This document shows, in pieces, positions 11,601 to 23,893 of a DNA stretch of 64,000 nt. Position 1 is the first letter of the stretch, and each line of letters begins with the position of its first letter. The notes beneath the pieces were generated by a model. The model saw nothing but the letters and a program-made list of their open reading frames with translations. It was not told the DNA's origin and did no database searches. Position numbers and translations under genes: made by a program. The stretch is from Takakia lepidozioides (taxonomy: Eukaryota; Streptophyta; Takakiopsida; Takakiales; Takakiaceae), in contig CM060733.1 of NCBI GenBank assembly GCA_030704615.1, positions 24,242,001 through 24,306,000 on the forward strand, in the 5' to 3' direction.

Positions 11601-12884
11601 GGCCAGAAGGCCGAGGACCATACTGGCCATACTGTCCATAAGCAGGAGGATATTCTGGTGGCTTGCCACCCCCATAGCTATTAGGGGGTGGCAAATATGG
11701 TGGAGGAGGATACTGGCCATACTGCCCATATGGAGGAGCACCATATTGACCCTGACCATACTGAGTGCCAGACTGTGGGTACTGAGGCATACCATAATAA
11801 GGTGGGGGTACTGGTGGCACAGAACCCACAACGTTGGGAGAGTTAGGGCCACCTCCTGCGTTCTTGTGGGCGCCATCTCCATTGCTAGCAGCAGGGATCG
11901 TGGATCCAGTGCGCTTGTGCTTGCCCTGAAAAGAAATTCCCCCAGTACAATGTGGGTGATTACACATACATATAGGCAGCAAGCAGCAAATCCTTGAATT
12001 CAGGCAAAACAAACTGGAAGCACATATCATTTGTAAAGACAAGATTACCCAAAACTCAGTATGATCTTGGGCAGTAAATCTCCCAAATTTGATTGGCCCC
12101 AATGATGTCCTCCCAGTACATTTTTGAGCCCTCTTAGGTATGGGGTGTTCCTGAAATCCATAGCAAGAATTCAAATGGACAAACCTGATGGGTCCATGAG
12201 AAGTATCCCTCCAAGTTTTACTGATATTCTGGGTGCATAAGTAACCCAAGTATCTCTATAAGTAGCCATTGTAGCTTAGTACCAGGACGTTGGTTTCATG
12301 GGGCAAAGAATTTGAACACACCTGAAGTCTACATTGGCCTGACATCATGCCTTTGGCACTTCAACTTGTCTAGTGGAAATCATTTGTGATTGTGCCTTGG
12401 CTGACCCCTGCATTGTCCAACTTCCATGTCTTGTCAGACATACCCTATCTCTTCGTGATTTTACCAAAAACATACATAATTAGAATCATGGTCATTGTGA
12501 AGAACTATAACTCACAGACGGAGAAGGTGTTCGTAGTGTAGATGATGGGCGTTTTTGTCCTGCGACATGAGCATGGGCATGTTCTCCTCGGCTTGCCATG
12601 GCATCCGCTGACGACGCACTCGCCTCGCACTGGCGTGGGAGGAGTGGATCGTCCTCATCGTCCTCAGAAGAGCCCTCATGCAGAATCGTAGTCTTCATCG
12701 TCTTCAGTCTGGCACTTTGCCTTGCAGGACCTTGATCCCTACCTTTTTCCTTCGGAGCGCGTGGCTTGCGAGGGCGATTTGCTCCCACAAGCCTGCACAA
12801 ACACCTCCATGACCTCCCTCTCAAACAAACACAAACAAATGTAAGCATACATACCCTAATACTCTTAAGCCTACGCTGAACCAT
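8676..12884 (-). CDS. CACTA second protein: transposase-24/TNP1-like with FCP1/NIF phosphatase-like domain
   Basis: Multi-exon minus-strand gene; likely exons 12884-12516, 11925-10969, 10844-10761, about 10620-9440, 9219-9100 and 8957-8676, with GTGAGT, GTAAGT, GTAAGT, GTACAA and GTAAGT donors and CAG/TAG acceptors (the exon 4 start is uncertain). Exon 1 is basic then acidic. Exon 2 has a Pro/Gly/Tyr/Gln-rich stretch, then a Transposase_24-like region (EVWNKLVSYWQTKVF, SANMKKANGAI, GRGGKAMVEARL). Exon 4 carries a segment typical of plant NIF/FCP1-like HAD phosphatases: LLILDLNGLLCE, VVLRPRCYDFL, FEVAVWSCCQARN, LVDDTPRKAANNPP, and FGQQPY in a shifted frame. The last exon resembles the TNP1/En-Spm domain (VVGYGYPVVPL, then TPLPYVNG, then LGQVVGQTTLW). 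An in-frame TAA (9969-9967) and a one-base T-run shift (9492-9496) break the phosphatase part. TNPA-like DNA binding is inferred; activity is unknown because the second catalytic Asp is Asn. Confidence 0.7.
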
Positions 12885-13371
12885 AGCCGCACCCTACCCG
12901 GACGTAATGCCTGCCCACGAATGACGGCGGACATCTCCTGCCTAATGACACATCCTCCTCAAACCTAATCGTCACTCACTGCATGTTGTTTGCCTCTCTG
13001 TTTGTACAAGTCGCAGCTACTCGCCCCCATTTGTGCTATGAAGCTTATGATCGCTGTAAGAAGGTTAGAGGATAAGGCAAATCGCAAGTTAAGTGGGTGG
13101 GTATCCAAAGTCAGGAACTAAACTCACCCATCTATCGACTGCTTGAACGTTGCTTCCACCTCCTTTATGGCAGCAATCCGGCGCTCTCGAAACTTCTCGT
13201 ACTCAGTGAGAGGGACTGTCACTTCGAAGACCTTCCGCTTCACCATGGACACTCAGAAACGATACTTATAGTATACTATAGATATAGAAATAACACATTG
13301 GCAGCTGGTGCAAAACTAGAGACAATGCACTGTGCGTAGCATGCAAAGAGGGAAGGGGTGACGTTCAAAGC
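12885..13371. promoter_or_regulatory. Head-to-head intergenic region of the CACTA genes
   Basis: 487 bp separate the two divergent start codons, so it must hold both promoters unless 5' exons are missed. ATAGTATACTATAGATATAG (13268-13287) is a TATA-like tract about 100 bp before the TNP2 ATG. Small ORFs here have no recognisable content. Confidence 0.4.
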
Positions 13372-16300
13372 ATGTACAGTGCAGGTGACGAACGGATGCG
13401 TAGGCGTAGAATAGATGACCGTCTATGGCGAATGGAAGAAGCTTATGCCACAAGGAATGGGCATACAAAAATGCTATGCAACTGCGATGAGTGTCATGGA
13501 GGAAAAGTACTCTTGCTAGAAACAGTGAGGAATCATTACATGATACACGGGAGGGATCCTCTTCTCCAACGCTGTTCTCTTCCGGTAAGATCGCCACTTT
13601 CCCTTCAGCACTTTAGTTTGAATTTTGAATGCAACGATCCTCTTCTCCACATGTCGACATTTCGTTGGGTGATTGTAGTCAAGAAGTCATAAGATACAGA
13701 CGTGACTATGACTACGCCACTTCCGTTATCACTTTAATTAATGCACATGTCGTGTTTTCATTGGTCATGTGTACTCATGTAGTCATATATGACTAAGTAA
13801 GTGACTGCAACTATGACTTCAATGGTTACAAATGTCGTGTTTTGATTGGGTGTATATTCATAAGATACATACGTAAATATGACTGCATCACTGCAACGTC
13901 ACCGTGCCTCCTATGTCATAATATGAACAAGTGTCACATCGTTGTTGGTCCACTCACAAGATGACTATTGGGATGCAGGGATGTGAATATTCAGATGATG
14001 AAGACGAAGGCCCTGCGGCACAGCGGAAGCCCAATGTCACAGAGAACGCAGATGAGAGTGGTGGATTGGAGGTAGAAATGCAGCGTGCATTGCAGGAAGC
14101 GTTTCTCTTTGCAGATGCAAACAGAGAGGACCCCATTCATGGTGGAACCGATCACACATTTGCCGATCATGACGATGATCTCGACGATTCCGGAGACAAT
14201 GAATTTGATGAGAATGCTCACCTGCACGTTGATCCCGAGTATGATAAACTCTTCCGAGCGTCGCAATGTCCACTTTTTGAAGGGTGCTCCATCAGCCGGC
14301 TGCAAGCAACTTTGACGTTGATGAACGCATGCACTACCCACAAGTGCACCAATGCATTTGTGGATGAGCTTCTGGGATTGTTGCGTAAGAGTTTTTTGCC
14401 TAAAGAGAATTCATTGCCGAAAACTCACTATGAAGCAAAAACCATGATTGCCAAGATGGGATTGCAGTACACGATGATTCATGCCTGTGAGCGTGGTTGT
14501 GTACTCTTCCGTGGGGAGTATGAGAATGTAGACATTTGCATAATGTGCCGCAGTTCCCGTTACATTCCAGGCCGTGGAAGTGTGCCCAAGAAAGTATTGC
14601 GACACTTCCCTGTCATTCCAAGGTTGAAACGTATGTACCGATGTAAATCGATCGCTAACCTCATGACATGGCACGACAGACATAAGATCCAGGATGGGTT
14701 GGTTCGACATCCAGCTGATAGCAAAGCATGGAGACACATTGACACCACATTTGCGGATTTTGCTGCAGAGCCACGATCTCTGCGATTTGGATTGGCCTTA
14801 GACGGTGTAAATCCCTACGGAGCTCAATCCACAAGTTGGAGCACATGGCCCGTTCTCTTGGTCAATTACAATCTGCCTCCGTGGTTAATGACCAAAAAGT
14901 TCTTTGTCATGTTAGCGCTACTGATTCCTGGTAAGGAGTCTGTTACCTCGGACAACGTAGATGTTTACCTGATGCCCCTAGTGGAAGAGCTATTGGAACT
15001 ATGGAGAGGGATTGCAGCTCATGATGTTTCCCGTCCTCGTGGTCAACGCGAATTCACACCGATGGTTGTCCAGCTTGTGGACCCGGGGTGACTTCACAGC
15101 AGTTACACACATGTGGAAAAATTGTTTTCCTAGGCCACCGAAGATTTTTGGCCCGCAATCATCCATATAGAAGGTCAAGAATGTTCAATGGCGCTACTGA
15201 GCATGGAACTCCTCCAAAAACGCAGACTAGAACACAAATCAAGGACCTTGCATCAGCTCGCACTACATGGGTGGAAAACGGAGGGACGCCAGATAGCAGG
15301 ACAGACCCAGCAAAAACTCATGGAGTTAAGCGATTGTCAATTTTATATGTCTTACCTTATTGGGAGGTAATTCCTTCATGGCCTTTAAATTGGCTGTGTA
15401 CATTTTTGCGTTTTCTGTTTAAATTGTGATGAGTAAATGCTCAATTGCTTATGTGTTCATTTTGTAGGGTCTCCTCATCCGCCACACGTTTGACGCAATG
15501 CATTGCGAGAAGAACTTGGCTGAAAATATTATTAAAATTATCTTTGGTGAGAAAGACACATTGAAATTCGCCGTGATTTGGAGCTACTTGGGATGCGCCC
15601 GGAATTGTGGCTACAACGTGATCCTGACAGAGCAGATACGTTAATTATGCCTCCTGCCCCTTATGTCCTCACTGAAGCTGAGTTACAAGTCTTTCTGGAG
15701 ATTGTGCAGAACTTGAAAGTGCCAACAGGCTACGCATCAGCTTTCAAAAAGCATGTGGTGAAGAATAAGTTGTCAGGCATGAAATCACATGACTATCATG
15801 TGCTCATGCAGCAAATTATACCGCTTGCTATCCGTGGGCTCATGCCAAGTGGTCCTCGAAGGGCCATTTTGCGAGTATGTCGTGTATTTAAGAAGTTGTG
15901 TGCAAAAGTGGTGAATCCTGTAGAGTATGAGGAATTGAGAACTGAAGCAGTTCTCACTCTGTGTCTTATAGAGAAGGAGTTCCCACCATCATTTTTTGAT
16001 GTGATGACACATCTGGTTGTTCACCTAGTGGATGAGTTGTACTTATGCGGGCCCGTGGCATCTCGTTGGATGTACCCCATGGAGCGGGCAATGAAAGATA
16101 TGAAGGGCTACGTAAGAAACATGGCAAGGCCCGAGGGGAGCATGGTAGAAGGATACCAATTTGAAGAAGCATTGGGTTTTTGCACAGAGTATATGGCAGG
16201 ATTTGATGGAAGTGTACGAAGGGTGTGAGATGCAGATGAGGCAGAATCTGTGGAACGTGAAGTTGTGGAAGGAAGTTCTAAAGCCCGAAAATTGAATGAC

Positions 16301-17448
16301 CTGTGTGATATTGTACATGAGTACATCATTCAGAACCATCCTCGTCTATCAGTCATGTTGGGGTAAGAAATCTACTTCATTGACATTCAGATTTCCAAGT
16401 TTTAGTCATTTATCATTAGTTGGCATATGGCGTCTTTTCAAATCTCCCACGCCACCTCTGTCAATCTCCTGGCTGACCCTCGGATTGTGACAGGATATAT
16501 GAAGCAGAGTCCACACGGATAGAAGCCAGACGACGCTTGTTTCGTGAGGAGCAAGGGCTGGAAGGCATGAGCAATCCCACGGCAATTCAGTACCCTCCTG
16601 ATTTGCATCCTTGTCCTCCATTTGCTGTTTGGCTCCCTCCAGGTGTACGAGATCATCTCTCAATTCAATCAGATGGGCTTGATCCTACAACACGTGAGGA
16701 ATTACTGGATCTTTCAAGGCCTCCATCATTTACTGCCCTGTCATTCAAGAGTATGACAGCGTATGGTAACCATTACAGGGTTACATCCCCCGGCATGAAC
16801 ACAACAAGTATGGTGTCTTTTGATTGTGGAGTCTCATCTGTTTTCCAGCACCAGCCCATTACCAACAATTCAGGCAATGACATGGAGGAACCTACAAGAT
16901 ATGTGGGTCTTATAAGGGAGATTTTGCAAATTGACTGTGGCCAAACACAGCCTATAGTGTTTTTGTGTTCGTGGGTACGGGCGAGTCGCGTGGGTCGTCA
17001 ACCTATGTCAATGAAGCAGGATGATGCTGGCTTCACACTTGTCAATTTTAACCGTATGCTTCCACCTTCTGAGCAACCTTTGGTGTTTCCTGGCCAGGTT
17101 GATCAAGTGTTTTTTTCTGATTGTGTGAAGGAGCCGAGGTGGAAAGTCGTCCTGGAGAAGAGCCCCCGAGCACGTAGAGTGGTCTGCGACATATCAATTG
17201 ATAATGATGATGTGGTGGAAGTGGAAGGATTGTTAGCCCCACAAAGACTAGAGGAGACTGTGGTTACTGATGGCCCAACATGCAGCCGAGCGGTACCGGT
17301 TACTCCAGAGCAGGTGGCCTCCTTGTACCTCCGAGCACCCCGTATACGTGGTGATGATGTTCAGCCAACCCTTGGAGAAGATGAAGTCTGTGATGAAGAC
17401 AGTGATACATGTAGTGACCCAGACATAGATGAGGATGATGAAGATTAG
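13372..17448 (+). pseudogene. TNP2-type CACTA transposase (broken)
   Basis: Exon 1 (13372-13584) has the TNP2 N-terminal zinc-binding motif (CNCDECHGG, then VRNHYMIHG). GTAAGA opens an intron ending CAG at 13978, in phase. Exon 2 carries the Transposase_21 core: FGLALDGVNPYG, STWPVLLVNYNLPPW, MLALLIPGKESV. Then come CPACGPG, GHRRFLARNHPYRR, GTAATT donor (15367), and after TTTGTAG the DAMHCEKNLAENI motif. A DUF4218-like region (15580-16220; HLVDELYLCGPV, RWMYPMERAMKDMKGYVRN) and, after another intron, a DUF4216-like region with an acidic tail (16493-17448) complete it. Lesions: a small deletion with frame change near 15065, a one-base shift near 15565, and TGG-to-TGA at 16226-16228. The family cuts and joins CACTA ends. 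Order and domains are complete, so decay is recent. Confidence 0.88.
13650..13930. repeat. Intronic copies of the subterminal TGACTAC motif
   Basis: The first TNP2 intron (13585-13978) contains three imperfect units spaced 85-96 bp, starting ATGTCGACAT / ATGTCGTGTT / ATGTCGTGTT at about 13651, 13747 and 13832. They carry GTAGTCA, TGACTAC and TGACTA motifs like those at both transposon ends. Confidence 0.55.
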
Positions 17449-17569
17449 ATATGCGCGATTTGTGCACTCCAGTTATAGACCATGCATGATAGTTTAAGGT
17501 GGTAACACTCCCTTCGCATTCCCATTAAGATATCATGCTTGGACACTGGATTTTATGATCAATTATGGA

Positions 17570-17577
17570 GTGCTTTC
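17570..17577. repeat. Target-site duplication, inner hAT left (GTGCTTTC)
   Basis: GTGCTTTC precedes the terminal CAGTG and recurs at 35054-35061 after the right end. Eight-base duplications characterise hAT elements. Confidence 0.92.
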
Positions 17578-17765
17578 CAGTGTTGGGCGGTTACCCGCCT
17601 GGGCCCCGGGTAACCGCCGGTTCCGGTTCCGGTTACGTGGAACCGGACCGGAACCGGACCCGCCCGTGCAGAACCGGAACCGGAACCGGAACCGCTCATT
17701 GGGGATTGTGTGGGAACCGGAACCGGCGGTTCCAGCTCCAAAGTGGTTCTGGTTCCGGTCCACCC
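17578..17765 (+). repeat. hAT left terminus with CCGGAACC subterminal repeats
   Basis: After the 15-bp terminal repeat come at least ten copies of GGTTCCGG/CCGGAACC in both orientations. Their mirror is at the right end. Short subterminal repeats of this kind bind transposase in Ac-type hATs. ORFs through this block are composition artefacts. Confidence 0.85.
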
Positions 17766-18062
17766 GTGGGCTGTAGCCCTAAGTGTCTCTACTCTCTACG
17801 TCCCCAGAACGCGGCCCGAGCTCGGATTGGCCTCCGGCCCCTTCAGTGGGACGACCGTCTCGCAGGTTACGCACATTGGTGGGCCGTTGAAAGACGAGAG
17901 TATGGCGATTGCCAACTCCAGCACTCGGGAGGGCCAGCTGCAACCACTAGTCGCCCACTCAGCATTGTTGCGGCGACGAAGAAGGCCGTTGTGGTGCTCA
18001 AAGGAACTTCGAACGTAGAAGGCGTTGTCAATTTGGTCCAGGAAGATGATGGTTATTTCTGA

Positions 18063-20239
18063 AGACCTCTCTGATTGTGGTTTTGCATGTTGTGAAGAAA
18101 TGTAGATATAGCTGTCAGACGAAATGAAAATGAAGCATTGTGATCTTTGTTATAGATGGGAGTGAAAGTGATCATGGTACTGTTTGTTTAGGGTTTGGAG
18201 ATGTATTTAGCTCCAACGGGGCATGCAATTGAAGAACGGTTTTAGAACACAGAATTCGCTGGCCGTGGTTTCTGCTGAATTCTCCCTACTTAAAACTTGA
18301 GACATTCCCCAGCGTCTTTGCATGCTGGGACCAGAGTGCCTGACAATGGCAGTGTGCGACCACTTTATCCCTATCATATGATTAATGCATTCCAGACATC
18401 GAACAGAACTACCGTGAGAACACATTGCACGGGAATCCCAGAACCACCATGGAGGAAGAATCTCTAAAGTTCGCATCTGCAGTAGGAGTAAGCGCTAGGG
18501 ATTTGGATTCACATCCGCTAAGGCGAGAGGTCAGTTGAGGCCCTCCAAATTATACACAAGGAAATTTGTGTAGTTCTATTTCTGCACTCTGACTTTCGCC
18601 ACTCTTTTCCAGACTGTGTTGTTTGTTGTGCCTCAGTATGGCAATATTGGGACAAAGTCAGAGAGAAACAGTATCCTGTGGGGACTACACTTTAAGGAAA
18701 ATTGCTTTTCGACCAAGTTTGAATAGGGAGGTGTGATTTTTGAGCAGGTCCCACAACGGTGAATGTGAAGATTACTGGCCTTGCACCTTGCAAGCATGGT
18801 TTTCACCTAGTAACCACTTTTGGCTTCAACTTTTTGCTTTTGCATCTTTATATCCGAGATTGGAACATGTATAAGTAGTGCCACTCTTGAATGGCAGAGG
18901 CCTAGCTCTGGAGAAGCACACATTTTGGAACTTGTGATTAATTTTTATTATTTGTTGCTCAATCCACTTCAAGGTTTTGCAGAAATTTGGGAGGCTTCGC
19001 ATTGTATGACTGCTGCGTTTCAGCTGGTCATGAATTTATCTGCCATTGTGCTTTGGGACACCAAGGGCTTTCAACTCCTAGAAGTGTACTGATTGAGGGA
19101 GAGAGAAAAGGGATGACGGGCTTTCTAGTGGAGCAATTTTTCCGGGTGCTGGGGTGGGCTTTCCTTCCAGTTATGAGCAGCGTGGTATGATGGTTGCAGG
19201 TCTTTTTTCATCCAAATAGCCAGGGCAGGTGTTCCTCTTTTCGCTGTGTGTCAGGGAATCTTGAACAATGTTGACTGGCGAGAGGAGGTATGTGAGTAGC
19301 CATCCCCCCGTCTCTTCCATCCTCTCCTTTGGGGGCTCTCTCGTTCATAGTTTCTGGCTACTCCACGTGGCACTGCATTCTGGCTGTCTTCACTTGTTTA
19401 TCTTGTACGTCCGTCATTTTCTAAGCAATTCCCTGTCATTTCTACCTACTTGTTCACCCTTCCCTGGCCAGATTTCAGACCTGCTCTTACAAGGTTTGAC
19501 AGTCATCATTGTCTTACTTTTTGCACTCTTACAGTGTCAGGCATGCTTATATTATGGACACTATCCTCTTCCACCTTCTGAAAGACCATGTCTCCAGACC
19601 CTTGTTGTTAAGCTTGACCTAACTTCACTACTGGAAAGCTTGCATTAAGCGAGTTGTCCAAGTGTGAGGTTGTGGTCTGTTGCCTGGGTTGGAGTTGTGA
19701 AATCGATGTGTATTGCTACCTGGAATATGTGTGGGTTTTAAGGTTACAGTTCAATGGTAGATTTTAATGATGTATTTGGGTTGAATTGCTGCAGCACACC
19801 CACCAATGGATGCATGTCTTTGTTAACACAGTTCACTTTTAGCCTCATAGTTTTGTATACTAGCATATGAAGGGTTAACCCATGGAATCATCACTCTAGT
19901 GACCTCCTATGCTACTTTATGCCTGCACCTGTGTTTGGAATGTGCCACCAGTGTGTATCTGTTAAATCCTCTATGCTATTAAAAATGTGCTAAATGCTAA
20001 GTGTGCTGTCGTGGCCTTCTCTAGGGCTTTTGCAATTACCTTTCAGTAGAGATTACAGAAAGTCAACCTGGTCTTGGTTGTCAGTGATTTAGTCATCCAG
20101 TCGTCTCCAAGTGCTGTTCAACTACTGAAGAGGGCTTTTCAAAAGAGAATGATCTAAGCAATCGAGTGGATATCAATGCTGTAGCAAGTAGAGTTAGTGA
20201 CGTTGGTAAGCATCCACCACTTTTGGTTATTTTACTGTT
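18063..20239. other. hAT 5' noncoding region, no gene seen
   Basis: About 2.2 kb with no ORF of recognisable content. The largest open frame (19268-19648) is a T/C-rich composition frame. By position it could be 5' UTR and introns of the hAT transposase gene. Confidence 0.45.
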
Positions 20240-21790
20240 TTTAGCTTTAGTTCACCATGAAGCTAATGAGCTTCCTCCTTTTCTTATGGCATGTGGTGCA
20301 AGAGGTAAGGAGGACGAGTAAAGAGGGCCCACCTGCAACCAGGCCCCTTGGTCCATGGTAATCATCGATCATCATTCTTCTTTTTTTTTCTTTTTTTTTT
20401 CCTGTTTTCTTTGATGATATACCAAGGGGCTGATAGCCCCTTGCTCCACTATGGTAGATTTTACATTGGAGGGAGCACAAGCAAAGAGGGGCCCGCCAAC
20501 CAGCCCACATTACCCACTGGTAAGTATCTTCCCTTTCTTTAATTTTTTTAATTCTTGATACAATTGGGGGTTGATAAGATAGCCCCTTTGGCTTCTGTTA
20601 TAGCAGATTCTGCATGAGAGGGAGGGAGCCCAAAGTAGGGAGGGACCTGCCAACCAGCCACCATTACCCGCTTGTAACTCCCTTTCATTGAGCTTTTTTT
20701 TTTAGTTGTTTAAATTTTTATTAAAAGAGGGGCTGATTAGCCCATTGCACTTGTGCTACGGCTGATCGTGCATGGGAGGGAAATGAGGGCAAGTAGGAAG
20801 GCTGGCCAACCAGCCCCTCTTGCACCGCACATGTAAGCATCCCCCTTCATTTTTTTTCCCCATAAAATTGGTATAGCAAGGGCTGATTAGCAGTTGCTAA
20901 TGCAGATCACACACAAGAAGGACGTCCAGTGCAAGTAAAAAAGCACGTCAACCAGCCCCTCTCATCTTGTAGTAAGCCCCCACCCTTTATCTTAGTTTTT
21001 TAATGTTATTCTTTCCAATGTGTGGTACAACAAAAGGCTGATTCGCCCTTCCTCATAGTGATATGTTGCACTCGGGAAGGGAGCAGAAATAGGAGGTCTC
21101 TTGACCCGCCAACCAGCCCCCATTACCTGCGTGTACTTCCCCTTCATTGTTCTTTATTTTCTTAATTATTTTAAGTTTGTGATATAAGAGGAGCTGATTA
21201 GCCCCTTGCTCTTTTGCTATTGTAGATCGTGCATGGGAGGGAAAGAGGGCAAGTAGGGAGGCCTGCCAACCAGCCCCCGTTCCACCACACATGTAAGCAT
21301 GCCCCTAATTCAATGTTGCATAGTTTTTTTTCCCCAGAAAATTGGCATAGCAAGGGGCTGATCAGCCCCCTACTCTGTTGCTATGTAGATCACACACAAG
21401 AAGGAGGAGTGCGAGTTTAGAGCCCGCTAACCAGCCCCCTCATCCTATGGTAAGCCCCCACCCTTTAATAGCTTAGTTTTTTATTTTATTTTTTCCAATG
21501 TGTGGTACAACAGAGGGATGATTTGCTCCTCCTCTCATAGTGAAAGTTTGAACTCGGAAAGGGGAGCACAAATATCAAGAAGGCTTGACAGCCAGCCCCT
21601 ACCTCTTGTGGACAATCACCCCACTTTAAAGCTTCATAATTTTTAGTTATAACTCTTCATGTTGTGGTACAACAAGGACTGATTTATTTATATGTGGTGG
21701 GGGCATTGCAGATCATCTCCCAAGGCATGAAGTAGCCAAGCCGACCACTGAAGCATAAGACTGGTCCACCCCCAACTTGCTAGGTAATTT
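20240..21790 (+). repeat. Tandem array of about 155-bp exon-like units
   Basis: At least nine diverged units, each opening with (GG)GGCTGATNAGCCCC, at about 20429, 20567, 20729, 20880, 21035, 21192, 21355, 21515 and 21675 (spacing 138-163 bp). Order within a unit: GCTGAT...CCTTGCTC, TGCTAT(G)TAG, GATC..CACA, GGGAGG/GAAGGAGG, CAACCAGCCCC, then a donor-like GTAAGC/GTAAGT followed by C/T-rich then T-rich sequence. The array lies within the hAT, upstream of its transposase. Confidence 0.75.
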
Positions 21791-22053
21791 TTGTAATTTG
21801 AAAATGTAAATGTACATGTACTAGATTTAAAAAATAACGTAGATCTAAATGTAGGCCATGTATGTAACATTCAGCTCAATATGACATAATAAATTGAGCA
21901 GTGCGGTGTCTCTCCCCACACTTTCGTTTTGGCCAGCCATATACCATCCCAAACTTTTGTAAATATATGAGTTTTGCACAATTATTAAATGCCTTTTGGA
22001 TTCTTTGTTTGCATTGTTTTTACACAAGAGTTGTTCCACAAGCTTTTTATGTC

Positions 22054-23893
22054 ATGGAGCCCAATATTTTCGATGAACTAGAAAGGGAAGTTGTTCCTGA
22101 CAGCAATGTTGATAATGAGAGAGCTTTGGTGGAGTGCCATGTTGCGGAGGATGCTCATCATGAAGCCTCATTTACATCAGCTCATCAAGCCTCGGCTGCA
22201 ATGTCATCTTCCACAGTTTCGCCATCACACACGGTGTTGGATGTGGAGGCGCAGTTCCTAGTACTTGAAAAACAACGGGATTTTTGGAAGCCCCACAATC
22301 GCACTGCTTTGACATGGACATTCTATGCAACAAAAGACTCTGCTCCAGTGGACATAACAAATCCACAACAAATGAGGTGTGTTCTATGTCATCCTATTGG
22401 TGTCACTCCTGCAAGCAAGAAGGGCATTGTGACCTATAATAAAACCAATGGTATCTCTGCCCTTCGAAAGCATGTGGATCAAGAACATGACATTGTTTTG
22501 CGTAGGTGGATTGAGAGGGAAAATGAAGGACCTGAGAAGGCCCGTAGGCCAGCAAAAAAGAGGCCCGGCCCCATTCCTGGAAACATAGCTTTTTTTTTTG
22601 GGAGCTCCACTCCATACAACCAAAATGATGATCAACAGAAGCAGTTCAATGAGGATTTAGTCTTATTCATTGCAAAGGAGTTGGTTCCACTGTCTTTGGT
22701 AGAATCCCCTTGGCTAAGAAGGATGGTGTTGAGGCAAAATCCTCGGATTGTTTTCCCTTCTCGACGGACATTTGTGAATGAAGCCATTCCAATCTTGGCA
22801 GAGAAGACGAAAGAGCGCTACATGTCCCCATCTCTTCAGAGTTGTGGTACTTGCTCCGTGAGTTTTGATTTGTGGATGTCAAGAGGGGGAACTGACACTT
22901 TTGTCATCATAGCGCACTGTATTAATGAACAGTGGGAGCAATGTCATGTGACTCTTGGCATGTTTGAGACACCTGACACATCTGGGGCTGCCATGACACA
23001 TCAAGTCAACAATCTTCTTGTGAAGTATGGCCTCAATACTCGCATTATTGCTTACGTCAAAGATGAGGGAGGTAACTTGGCCACTTTGACCAATGCTTTG
23101 AATTCGGTGGTCTCATGTGCGTGTTTGGGGTTGGATTCTCCATTTGTGGGTAGCTGTTTTGGGCATGCAATGTCCAAGTGTTGCCAGTATGCAACAAATG
23201 ATGCAAAAGTATGCGCAGATATGAGATCGGTTTCTATAAAAAAATGCCCAATCAGAGTTGCAAAAAACCATTACTTGGACCAAAAAAAGTGGCAAAGGGA
23301 GACAAGAATGGGCAAAGGCATGTGTGGACAGCGGCATTCATCCCCGCAAACTGAAGACTCCGGTGAAGACACGGTTTGCTTCCAAGGTGATCCTCTTCCA
23401 AGAGACTTTGGAGTTTAGGCAAGCCATAATCACTTGTTACTCTAGGCAAACCTCATTGGCACTGCAGTCTCGCATACCAAGTCCACAAGTGTGGGCCATT
23501 GCCCAATCAATTTCTACAGTTCTAGGGCCTGCGGTTCATGAGTGCATTATGAATCAATCTGGGGGATTTTGGTTGTTGTCCGATGCTCTTAATGCAGCCA
23601 TTGCCACAACAATTCGCATGCGACGAGTGCTGGGGGGGCTGCAACTGTGGATCATTGCATGGGGGATTTCTCAACAGAGTTGACATTGTTGGAATGGCGG
23701 ATGGCTCGAGACGTGGCATATGTCTTGGAACCATTTTTTTTTTTTTTGGAAGGGTTTCAATCGCGTAAAGCTCACAATATGCTCGCGCTTATGCTTGACC
23801 CACGTTACAAGGGGTTGTCATTGGTATCACAATATGTGGGCAAAGAGCGTGCTTTGCATATTGTGTCCCAATATGATAGTATGGTGTTAGAGC
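22054..23893 (+). pseudogene. hAT transposase, N-terminal and core part (split by gypsy)
   Basis: The start MEPNIFDELEREV (22054) is chosen because the upstream part of the open frame lacks family-like sequence. A BED-type zinc finger follows (RCVLCHP to LRKHVDQEHD). The core has SFDLWMSRGG (first catalytic Asp), AYVKDEGGNLATL (second Asp), GSCFGHAMSKCC, a basic stretch, TRFASKVILFQE, and HNMLALMLDPRYKGL. Two single-base shifts lie in homopolymers: one extra A in the A7 run 23238-23244, and one missing G in the G7 run 23632-23638. The gypsy element inserts after the Leu-Glu codons at 23893. Removing it with one AGAGC copy lets the frame run on at 33815 without a phase change. Confidence 0.88.
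23889..23893. repeat. Target-site duplication, gypsy left (AGAGC)
   Basis: AGAGC before the 5' LTR is repeated at 33810-33814 after the 3' LTR. Confidence 0.93.

Noticed and set aside
17565-18062. 165-codon frame over the left end of the inner hAT
   Set aside because: It crosses the insertion junction and reads CCGGAACC repeats as Gly/Arg/Pro; it has no domain.
19268-19648. 126-codon hydrophobic ORF in the hAT 5' region
   Set aside because: T/C-rich composition gives the Leu/Phe/Ser content; no start context or domain, and no homologue in the window.
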